Positions 49,001 to 58,500 of a DNA stretch of 64,000 nucleotides are shown piece by piece. Origin of the DNA: Liolophura sinensis (lineage: Eukaryota > Mollusca > Polyplacophora > Chitonida > Chitonidae); assembly GCF_032854445.1 (NCBI RefSeq), contig NC_088306.1:29607764-29671763 (forward strand). The letters run 5' to 3'. The notes under the pieces are model-generated. The model was given only the letters and a program-made list of their open reading frames with translations. It did no database searches and was not told where the DNA came from. Position 1 is the stretch's first letter; every line of letters starts with the position of its first letter. Position numbers and translations under genes: made by a program.

Positions 49001-49018
49001 TTGGCGGTAGATAGACAT
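34074..49018 (-). CDS. DHRS12: Dehydrogenase/reductase SDR family member 12-like (9 exons, 320 aa)
   Basis: Coding exons on the minus strand: 49018-48963, 48544-48411, 46610-46528, 45159-45064, 42322-42241, 41891-41830, 38236-38038, 36304-36167, 34186-34074 (TAA). All phases join and total 963 nt; human DHRS12 is about 317 aa. It belongs to the short-chain dehydrogenases, which oxidise or reduce alcohol/carbonyl groups with NAD(P); the physiological substrate of DHRS12 is not known. Visible motifs: cofactor-binding TGANSGLG (46-53), INNAG (124-128), VSSGGM with the catalytic Ser (175/176), YAQNK (Y203, K207), and HFSSMHPGWADTP (225-237), a DHRS12 signature. The start MSIYRQAVWFVKG matches the vertebrate N-terminus. 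An acceptor (ttcattttgcag) at 49053 and a donor (cag|gtgcgtaag) at 49319 suggest an extra non-coding first exon ending at 49320. The introns are packed with minisatellites, two of them made from this gene's own exon ends. Confidence 0.95.
34190..34640. repeat. 39-40 bp minisatellite derived from the DHRS12 exon 9 acceptor
   Basis: Unit gtttggctacagggactcgg + tctgaaacaagacaatat, about 12 copies. The founding copy is exon 9 itself: the first 20-odd coding bases plus its acceptor (minus strand ttgtcttgtttcag|accgag). The next unit repeats exon and acceptor nearly perfectly, placing a second acceptor at 34227-34228, exactly 40 nt upstream. Later units are more diverged but keep tttcag. Confidence 0.9.
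35460..35760. repeat. Second block of the exon 9-derived minisatellite
   Basis: Units of cttttagccacgaagactca + atctgaaacaagacaatagg, about 7 copies, the same family as 34190-34640. The two blocks are separated by about 800 bp of unique sequence in DHRS12 intron 8. Confidence 0.9.
35862..35992 (-). repeat. RUDI-like SINE fragment
   Basis: tttatgcgattggtgtttta, cgttgtgctcaagaatattt and agcattagggtgggaggaaa. Confidence 0.75.
36405..36525. repeat. 18-20 bp repeat
   Basis: Units gggattgtggggcaagaggt / ggattgtggttcaaaag, about 6 copies, in DHRS12 intron 7. Confidence 0.8.
36640..37198. repeat. Compound repeat of 'caccttaacctcacctgcac'
   Basis: Irregular units of 20-50 bp combining caccttaacctcacctgcac with catctaaagcaca. 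It merges into the 83-bp array. Confidence 0.85.
37199..37935. repeat. 83-bp minisatellite derived from the DHRS12 exon 7 donor, 9 copies
   Basis: Period fixed by 'cccatcc' at 37201, 37284, 37367 and onward to 37865. Each unit joins a caccttaacctcacttgtac segment (shared with the neighbouring compound repeat) to about 40 bp matching the 3' end of exon 7 and its donor: exon gtgtctgcccatcctgggtg-catgctggaaaagtgg against unit gtgtctgcccatcctgaggg-catactggagaagtga. Read on the minus strand, each unit contains a near-copy of the codons for HFSSMHPGWADT followed by CAG|GTG. Confidence 0.9.
38842..39207 (-). repeat. tRNA-derived SINE, second family, near full length
   Basis: In minus orientation the head reads as a tRNA-like sequence (ccggcccggatagcacagtt, ggtagagcgtccgcttcgg, then a B-box-like region near 39150). 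It continues to ttgagtacgacgttaaaccc and ends in (cact)n. It is the same family as 50748-51080. Confidence 0.8.
39560..41745. repeat. 105-109 bp minisatellite with dimeric higher-order structure, about 20 units
   Basis: Unit: aaaacagaaaacaatctaaa, cctaatggtgttgctggatg, aagaatgaatggcttcctca, gataatagttattatgtttt, gcattgaaatgttccaaaag, cgatt. Two unit types differ at several linked sites (ctgg/ttattatg/gcattg/gcgatt versus cttg/ttagttcttagg/gcactg/gtgatt) and alternate from about 39780 to 40640. Two truncated units lie near 41113 and 41617. It is in DHRS12 intron 6. Confidence 0.95.
42536..44820. repeat. 82-bp minisatellite, about 28 units
   Basis: Unit: gtttacatgtacacctgcac, aagccattaggtgaggtggc, ttcctcatagccaaggtatc, ccgcctcctatgtcccccac, cc. 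Divergence is low (mostly gaggtgg/gcggtgg and aagg/aaag). It fills most of DHRS12 intron 4. Confidence 0.95.
45312..45875. repeat. 26-bp minisatellite, about 22 copies
   Basis: Unit gatgttatagccaaacaaac + acgggt, in DHRS12 intron 3. Confidence 0.95.
45965..46277. repeat. 16-bp minisatellite, about 19 copies
   Basis: Unit gatcagctgtgtgtgg with scattered substitutions. The Cys/Val-rich ORFs over it are by-products. Confidence 0.95.
47340..47975. repeat. 41-bp minisatellite, about 15 copies
   Basis: Unit cactctctgcagaaaggaca + cactccttacagcacatacgc, in DHRS12 intron 2. It has no stop in the plus-strand frames, so it yields two overlapping ORFs of over 220 codons with a 41-residue period. On the DHRS12 sense strand each unit offers an acceptor-like tgtcctttctgcag. 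Confidence 0.95.
48200..48305 (+). repeat. Dispersed repeat, copy 2
   Basis: Matches 31384-31485 (see that entry). It lies in DHRS12 intron 2 close to exon 2. Confidence 0.7.
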
Positions 49019-49081
49019 AGTTACCCTTCAGTATATAACCCAACCAGCTAGCACAAGTAAACCTGCAAAATGAACACAAAT

Positions 49082-49091
49082 GTCACGTGAC
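49082..49091. promoter_or_regulatory. Perfect CLEAR-type palindrome GTCACGTGAC
   Basis: An exact ten-base palindrome 64 bp upstream of the DHRS12 start codon. If the non-coding first exon is real, the box lies in the first intron about 230 bp downstream of that exon's donor, not in the core promoter. Confidence 0.45.
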
Positions 49092-49319
49092 AGCTCTATG
49101 TTGCATAAATCACCCAACTTTTTCAACCTCGAGCAGCTCACTCTGAATCTAAATAATAAAATTACGGCTTTAATTCCTTTATTTTGGTACCCATTCTGAT
49201 TCAAGCATAATGCTTTTACTTTGGTCTGCTAGAAATATCAATGCCAAAAGTATCTGTAAAAAGTCAAAATTTACAAGTATTTAAGACATAACTCCATCAA
49301 ACCCGCTTGTCTTACGCAC

Positions 49320-49525
49320 CTGCAGCACAAAACGTCATCAACTTTTGCACCGGCAAGCCAGCGCATAATACAGTGACGTCAACAGCAAGGACTGCCCCGC
49401 ATCGCTGATCTGGTCATAGACTATTGCGACTTTGTGCACATTTATTGATGAAATTTGTTGTAAATCAATAGCGGACGGCTGAAGGGAAGGCGTAGAGGTG
49501 TGGCACAAAGAAGTCCATCAATATG
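49320..49525. promoter_or_regulatory. Likely bidirectional promoter between DHRS12 and AP1S
   Basis: The two genes diverge from here. The stretch is more CpG-rich than its surroundings and contains a perfect CRE palindrome TGACGTCA (49374-49381) and a half site acgtcatc (49332-49339). The AP1S donor is at 49526, and a plausible DHRS12 non-coding exon ends at 49320, so the two start sites may be only 100-200 bp apart. Confidence 0.55.
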
Positions 49526-52500
49526 GTAAGTATTTTGCCCACATATATGTCAAGTTTATCGTTGTATTAAAACAAATGCGACCGACTTGTCACTAAAATG
49601 TCGCCGTGCATGCGGTGATTGTCATCCATATTATCCAAATACTGAGTGACAACACACACTGCATAATCAACTCTTACTTTTATGCTGGCGTTTGATGCTG
49701 GGCAAATTGTATTGTTTGTATTTGTATTTATGACCATACATAAAAAATTTGTAGATCTCATACAGTGAACTGCATAATTAAATACTAGTATCAGAATAAA
49801 AAATTAATATTTTCATATGGTTCAGAGATGTGATATAGTATCAGTTATGGATGTTGTCATTTCAATTACACGTGTTAAATATCTCCCATTCAGGAAACAC
49901 GTATCTATATTTGTACATGTGTTACCAGTTGTGGATACCACATGTTCAAAGCAATAGCACCAGATGGCCTGGAAAATACAGGCTTCGAATTTAGCAACGG
50001 CCATTGCCGCCGCTGCCCTGTCACATGGCCGTAATGCCCCTGAAAATGGTGCCTGACCTACACCCACTGTCCGGCCACCGTAAAACAGGAAAGGCCTACC
50101 TGCCCTTGACAATAAAAGGATCAATTTTTTTATCATGTCTGTCTGATTTTGTGTTTTGTTCTCGCACCATTATCCTCTTACAGTAAGTTAATCTTTCCAA
50201 TAATTTACGACAATGCCATACCAGCCTTGATTTGGAAACCATGCCCTCTTAAGTTAAACTTTAAGTGTGTACACATGAAGGTTTCCGATACTACTTTCCC
50301 TTTGCAGGAGCAATGTATGAATGATGTGTTGCTGCAGGATGAAAGGTGTGGAACTCTGTGAAAATGCCGTCACACGAGAGTCTAAAGCAAATTAAAACTA
50401 AAACGTTGATAAAAGCAGAAAAGAGCACAAAACTGGATGCTTATTTTCTTATAACCAAGTAAATTATTTCTGTTTTAAAATGTATATACATTAATTTCAT
50501 TTCAACAACAACATGGTTATATACTTTGGCGACCTTGGAAATGACCAGTACAGTACTCCGTACGTCATTAAACACGATCATCACATGTCAGAACAATGTA
50601 GTTTTTTGTGAAATGAGGACAAAATGGTTGTCTTAACTTTCCACTACAAATAAATAATCAAATATCTTAGGCTAAATTAGGCCAACAACAAAGACACATG
50701 CTACATTATAAGAAGTATATGCTTGGTTACGTGTACTTTTGTGCAACCGGCCCCGATAGCAAAGTTGGTAGAGTGTCTGATCGTGGAGCGGTAGATCCAG
50801 GGTCAGTCCTGAGACTTTAGAACGGGAAGTTGCAGCTTCCACACTCGGTGTTCAGCATGGAGGGGATAGTGCAAAGGCTGGTTGACCCATATCAGTATAA
50901 TGGGTCGGGTGGGGCGGTTTACTTGCCTTCAGAGAGTTGTCTTAGTGAAGCAGCACTAGATGAAAGAGCAGTGGAAATCCGTCCTGCAAAAGAAGGCACA
51001 GCAGGATTCATTCGTGATATGACTGAAAAATTGTTAAGTAGGACATTTAACCCCAAGCACTCACTCACTCACTCGCTCACTCACTTTTGTGCAAGAGTGC
51101 ATTGTGCAACAAGATGCAGGAGCAGAGAAAAATGAATCTGAATTTTTAGAATGGTATTCATGTACACTGTAGTCTATTATGGTCAGAATACCAATATTTC
51201 CTAAATTCATATAAAGTCAGAAATAAATTTATGTACTAGGGTAAGTTTATCAACCAAACTTTACTTTCTTTCATTTTACAAACAAATATATAAAATTCAT
51301 GAAAGTTTCCTGTTTAGAACACTTATGTTCTAATTCAGAAATGTTTCCTAATTTCAACTTTGACCAAACTTGTCATAACATATGTCAAATTCATAGACCT
51401 CGAGGTATTTTTTAACATACAAGTAATACTTTGCATCTGTGATCAAATGATTTCTCATGATTAGGCCTTAAGAAATTAATTAAGAAATTTAGAAAACAAA
51501 TATTTGTACAGAAAGCCACATCTCTGTATAAGTATTATCAGTGGTTTAAAATTTGTTGTTTAGTTAGGATACATTTTAGTTTTGATGAGTACATAAAAAC
51601 AAATACTCAACTTGTGGTGAGTTGTATTAGCTGATGGCAAGTTACTTTATAAAACACCTAGCCAGGCCAGTGTATTCCCTTGTAAATATTGTTTTCTCTC
51701 TAAACTGATGCGCACACAGTTGCCATGTCCACAGCAAACATGTCAAAACTGTAACAATACCCTATAAACCACACAGTACAATTATATGAGATATGAATAG
51801 TAATATGAAATAGTAATAATAATGAAAGTAATATGAAATATTGGAGTGTCAGATTAGCCATACCGTCCAGGGGCCTCTGTGGCTCAGTTGGTTAGCATGC
51901 TAGCGCAGCGTAATGACCCAGGAATCTCTCACCATTGCAGTGGCTGTGAGTTCAAGACCAGCTCATGCTGGCTTCCTCTCCGGGCGTAAGTGGGAAGGTC
52001 TGTTAGCAACCTGTGGATGGTTGTGGGTTTCCCCTGGGCTCTGCCCGGTTTCCACCCATCATAATGCTGGTTGCCGTTGTAGAAGTGAAATATTCTTGAG
52101 CACGGCATAAAACACCAATGAAATAAATAAATAAACCATACTGTCCACCAGGTGGCGCTCTGCTGTTAGCGTTCAAGAAAACATGGGACAAGCCATAATG
52201 GAAGTTTAGTTGATCATTTTGTGCCAGGGTAATGTTTGCTGCAGGTATCCAGGTAGGGTCCAGTCAGTGACAATCTTGTCAGAGAGAGCTGATAACCCTC
52301 TTTTTTAGCTTACCAGCATGTACAGTGTTCACTGAGACGATTGCTGAAAGTATTTATTTCCAAATTTCTGTCTTTGAACATTTTAATTTCTATGTCTTCC
52401 AAAGCCAAGTATTTAACAGTGGCTGTGGTTTTTTTATCTGATGTAACATGCCAAGATTTTCATCATATACATCTTGATCTGCTCATCCCAGTGTCTTTGC

Positions 52501-55500
52501 AGGACGATTTTCATCGTCTACATCTTGATCTGCTCATCCCGGTGTCTTTGCAGGACGATTTTCATCGTCTACATCTTGATCTGCTCATCCCGGTGTCTTT
52601 GCAGGACGATTTTCATCGTCTACATCTTGATCTGCTCATCCCGGTGTCTTTGCAGGACGATTTTCATCATCTACATCTTGATCTGCTCATCCCGGTGTCT
52701 TTGCAGGACTCTTCTGATTTCTGATTTCAAGCTTGTTATTGTCCAAACTTCTCCACTTTCTTGTTTTTCTTTAGAGAACATTACATTGCATTTTTCTTCT
52801 GCCGTGTATTTCAGATGCAGTTCATGCTGCTGTTCAGCCGTCAGGGCAAACTGCGGCTGCAGAAATGGTACGTGGCGCACCAGGATCGGACAAAGAAGAA
52901 GATCACAAGAGAGCTTGTCACACTAGTTCTGGCCAGGAAGCCCAAGATGTGCAGCTTTTTGGAATGGAAGGATTTAAAAATAGTCTACAAACGGTATGCT
53001 AACAACAAGAAGAATGTTAAAGTGCAAACATTTTTATCTTTGGCTAGTTTGCAAAACTGTATCTGGTTTGTAGATTTGTGGACAGGATTCTTTTTTTCTG
53101 ACCCACTTTTATACTCTTTAGGCCAAGTAGAAAATCTATTTGGTTCCCTGGGTATTATGAACAGTCCCCAGCATTTTTGTTTTGTCTCTTTCCAAATCTT
53201 CTTAAGTTAAGGGAGGTTAAATTCACATAAAATGAAATGACGTGCATTTACTTCTCCTGAGTATTCAGTTATCTCCCCTGAGAATTAATCACCTCAGTCA
53301 AAACGGCAGATTTGTCGTTGCTTTGTGTTTAGATACATCTGTATGAGAAAACAAAGTCTATGTAAACCGTAAATCACAGGATTGTTTCACTTTCAAACCT
53401 GTGGAAATCTCTTGGCCAGGATAAATGTGGACCAGTCCAGGAAATTTGTTTTGGCAGAATAGAAGTTAAAAGCCTACAAGTACATGTATCTGTAGCAATA
53501 CGGAACCAAGAGTATAAACCACATGGCCTCGGGGGCTCATGGTGCAGGTTTCAGCCTGGGCAGTTTTCAGACTCACCTGTTGTTTGATTAAGTAGAGCTA
53601 AAATATGTCTTATGTTTGTCACTGCGTGTTCACTTTTTTACAAGACCTGTGTTCGCCCAATGCTACGAGCATGTTTGATCTATAACTTAAGTATTGTGAC
53701 TTTATATTTTCAGATATGCCAGTCTGTATTTTTGCTGTGCAATAGAACCAGAAGATAATGAATTGCTCACATTAGAAGTTATCCATCGCTATGTGGAACT
53801 CTTAGATAAATATTTTGGAAGCGTAAGTGTTTGGTTTTTTTTTTTCATGGCTTTTTGATTTTGTTATGCGTTGTTGTTTATGTGGTCTTTGTAAAAAAAA
53901 AAACCAAACTATTCCTCTATGCAAGCACAAGTAGTTAGTGAATGATTAAGACACTTGTCTTTCAATCACCAGAGGTTTGGTTTCAATCTGGCCTTTGGCA
54001 AGGAATTTATGGAATTTTTCCCATTTTCTTTGGAGCATCCCTGTCAATATGGGAGTCGTGAGGTATGACATTACAACAACAGAGTGATCTCCCTTTGTGA
54101 CTTGACATCCCTTTACGGTGTGGATGGGTCTGCCAGTTTTAACATGTGAAGGTCTATGGAACATGATATAATTGTCTTAATTCCTCAACCTTTTGGCATT
54201 TTGAAAGAGCAACTTTCAGTGCAATATATGTTACAAACCAGTTACAAATAACTAAATAAAAAGTCTTTTTCATTGTGTCGTAACTACAAATTTAGAAGTC
54301 CTTGGAATGTTCAAATAAGCGATCATTCTCAATAAATCTCACATAGTGTACTGTTTTGTAGTGTGTGAAAAAAAATTGATTTTTGATTTCGATTTCCATG
54401 TCAGAATTAGCATATGTATAAATGGTTTGAATTTGTTCTAAAATATTCTGTGATTTCATGTTTTAGGTTTGTGAGCTGGACATCATTTTTAACTTTGAAA
54501 AGGCCTACTTTATGCTGGATGAGTTGATGTTGGGAGGAGAGGTTCAGGAAACAAGTAAAAAGAATGTGCTTAAAGCCATTGCTGCCCAAGATTTATTACA
54601 AGAGGTAAGTGTTGACGTCTGGTGGGAACAGGGGGGATAACTCTTTCAGGTAAACTTGATCACAGGGAGGATTAGTCAGTCAAAAAGCAGTGAAATTTTA
54701 TGAGGAAAATGAGTTCTGAACTCATTAGTCGTGTTTGTTTTATACTCTGGCCTGCATATTAATTGATCCACAGGGTGTTTTGTTAAAAAAAACTGTTAAC
54801 ATTCATTTCTAATTTAGCGAAGGGGAATCACCGAACATTCTCACGTGACTGCAGGAAAATGTTCTATTAGGGCTGGCAAAACAAGATGACTTGAGATTAC
54901 ATTAAGATTTGTAAACAAAATTATTTTTTTTTAATTTAGAAAGTTGAAATTACGTAATTACGTAATAGTGGGCTGCTAGGGTTACATATAGACGTGTAAC
55001 TTTTTGTTTTTGTAATTTCAATATAAGCAGGCATGAATGCATTTGTGCTTTTCTAACAGCTAAACTTACATGACTAATGTTATTTTTGGTTCTTAATACT
55101 TTTTTAATGTTGTAAATGTAGCCGAAGATATCCCCTTGCCCTTCCTGAAATGCAGTAATAATATTTAATGCTAAATGCTTGCCTCTGTTTGTATCTGTAG
55201 TTTTCTTCCTACAACCGAACTCATTAATACATATAGTATAGTTGGATTGTATGTAATACACGTATTAGTCAGCTGGAAAATTAGCCCAGACATAAATTTA
55301 AGGGTTTGCTGTAGTAAATAGTAAACAGGCATGTTAATACACTGTATATAGAAACAGTGTAAAGAGCAAAAACAACGTGCAAGTGCATTCTTATGTATTG
55401 AAGCACAAGCCTTCCTATGCATTGAAGAAAGAGCCTCCCTATGCATTGAAGCAAGAGCCTCCCTATGCATTGAAGCACGAACCTCCCTATGCATTGAAGA

Positions 55501-58500
55501 AAGAGCCTCCCTATGCATTGAAGCAAGAGCCTCCCTATGCATTGAAGCAAGAGCCTCCCTATGCATTGAAGCATGAGCCTCCCTATGCATTGAAGCTAGA
55601 GCCTCCCTATGCATTGAAGCACAAACCTCCCTATGCATTGAAGCAAGAGCCTCCCTATGCATTGAAGCAAGAGCCTCCCTATGCATTGAAGCACGAACCT
55701 CCCTATGCATTGAAGCTAGAGCCTCCCTATGCATTGAAGCACGAACCTCCCTATGCATTGAAGCAAGAGCCTCCCTATGCATTGAAGCAAGAGCCTTCCT
55801 ATGCATTGAAGCAAGAGCCTCCTTCTCCATTTCCTTATTTCAGAATTTACCATATTTTATCAGTTTTAGAGTCTTGCCCTGTAGTTTGTACATGGATGAT
55901 TGTCTGAATTAATGTAGAGATATGACTCCCAGTATTCATCTGTGTGTGGGTGTGTTTATTCTGTTTCCATATTTGATGGCAGTTTACTAATTACACCCAA
56001 CAACTAGAGAGTGTCACTGAACAGGTGTGCTCTTGTAAATTTGAAGGAAATTCCTCACAGCTACCTGCCACCCCCCCCCCCTCCTTCCTTCCTCCCCCTC
56101 TTTAAAGATGAATGTGCCAGAGTTAGTTCTACACCTATTAGCTATGAGAAGCTCAGTGTGTTTCCTTTACTCTCCTCTACTGCTTTATGCTTGTGCTGTT
56201 CAAAGGAAAACTAATTCATACCTGTAAACATTGCATGTACAGTTATGGAAAACTTTTTGTGCTTAACATTAAACTATTTGTGATCTGAAAACAAAGGTGC
56301 TGTGTGCCACAAGCGAGATGTATGTATATATAGGTTTAAAAAAGACATAAGAGCAGCCTTTTTGCAAAAGGAGGGCTATGACAAGTTGGCTTGGTGGTGT
56401 CTCGAAAATGCTCAAGGCAAATCAAATGAGATTGGCCTACATACATGTACTGAAAACAGGAAAGAGCAGGCCTATGGTATCACGATGCCGATGGAAGAGT
56501 AAAAACGGGGCAGTGTGATTGGCCTTGATCAAGATATCAAGTCACGTATTATGGCTGTTGGTTTTTCTAAAATTCATGTTGACCGCAGTATTTTTTCTAC
56601 AAGCAACACACAGAATGTGTAAGTCAATAATTTATTGTCTAGTCATTCAGTGTGTAGAAGGGTAGTGGAACAAGCTGATTTGTCTGATAGAGTAGAGACT
56701 GCAGGACATACACTTTTATATAGAATTGCAATAACTGTGGCTTCTCTTATTTCTGTTCAGTTTGTAATTAATTTTCCACATCAGTGAAATTCAGTTTGTA
56801 CATGTAATTAACTGTTCACATCTGTGAAATTCAGTTTGTAATTAACTGTCCACATCTGTGAAATTCAGTTTGTGATTAACTGTCCACATCAGTAAAATTC
56901 AGCTTGTGATTAACTGTCCACATCTGTGAAATTCATTTTGCAATTAACTGTCCACATCAGTTAAATTCAGTATGTAATTAACTGTCCACATCAGTTAAAT
57001 TCAGCTTGTGATTAACTGTCTACATCAGTAAAATTCAGAGTGTGATTAACTGTCCACATCAGTGAAATTCAGTTTGTAATTAACTGTCCACATCTGTGAA
57101 ATTCAGTTTGTAATTAACTGTCCACATCTGTGAAATTCAGTTTGCAATTAACTGTCCTCATCAGTAAAACTCAGATTGTAATTAACCGTCCATATTAGTA
57201 AAATTCAGTAGGTAATTAACTGTCCACATCTGTGAAATTCAGCTTGTGATTAACTGTCCACATCAGTGAAATTCAGTTTGTAATTAACTGTCCACATCAG
57301 TGAAATTCAGTTTGTAATTAAACTGTCCACATCTGTGAAATTCAGTTTGTAATTAACTGTCCACAACTGTGAAATTCAGTTTGCAATTAAACTGTCCTCA
57401 TCAGTAAAACTCAGATTGTAATTAACCATCCACATCTGTGAAATTCAGTAGGTAATTAACTGTCCACATCAGTAAAATTCAGCTTGTGATTAACTGTCCA
57501 CATCAGTGAAATTCAGTAGGTAATTAACTGTCCACATCTGTGAAATTCAGTTTGTAATTAACTGTCCACAACTGTGAAATTCAGTTTGCAATTAACTGTC
57601 CTCATCAGTAAAACTCAGATTGTAATTAACCATCCATATCTGTAAAATTCAGTAGGTAATTAACTGTCCACATCTGTAAAATTCAGTAGGTAATTAACTG
57701 TCCACATCTGTGAAATTCAGTTTGTAATTAACTGTCCACATCAGTAAAACTCAGATTGTAATTAACCGTCCATATCTGTAAAATTCAGTAGGTAATTAAC
57801 TGTCCACATCTGTAAAATTCAGTAGGTAATTAACTGTCCACATCTGTGAAATTCAGTTTGTAATTAACTGTCCACATCAGTAAAACTCAGATTGTAGTTA
57901 ACCGTCCATATCTGTAAAATTCAGTAGGTAATTAACTGTCCACATCAGTAAAATTCAGCCTGTGATTAACTGTCCTCATCAGTAAAACTTGGGTTGTAAT
58001 TAACTGTCCATATCAGTGAAATTCAGTTAGTAAGTATCTGTCCACCTTGAATTGTTCACACAAGAATAATGAAACTTTCAACTTAAATCATCGTATCGAA
58101 ATCTTAATTTTGAATGTATTACAGATGACTTTGTTTGTTTCACAGCATCTAGAATAGGATGTAATTTCATGTTTCCACTTCTTGCCAAGCTGTGAACTAA
58201 ACATTTGCCCAATTTCATGCCTGGCACAATGCTGGGTTTCATTCCTGTGCGTGCTTTTATGTATGTGTGTCTTGACTGTGTACACTGATTGCTGTTTAGA
58301 AGTTTATCACAAGTCAGTTTCTACACAAATATCTGGCATCATTAGGAATGAATTGGATAGTAACATTGATTTACCAAATCTGCTATTTACGGTAGTTTAG
58401 CTTGTGCCATTTTCCTACTTTTTACTTTCAACTTGTTTGAACAGTGGTGTTTTATTTCTTTGAACCATTAGGCCACAGTCATTTTAACAGTACTACACTA

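Noticed and set aside
52341-52750. Leu/Asp/His-rich 17-residue repeat ORFs before AP1S exon 2
   Set aside because: They come from the 51-bp array. Only the exon starting at 52815 matches AP1S.
56302-56502. Small plus-strand ORF in AP1S intron 4
   Set aside because: No splice context, homology or composition to support it. The region is otherwise featureless.
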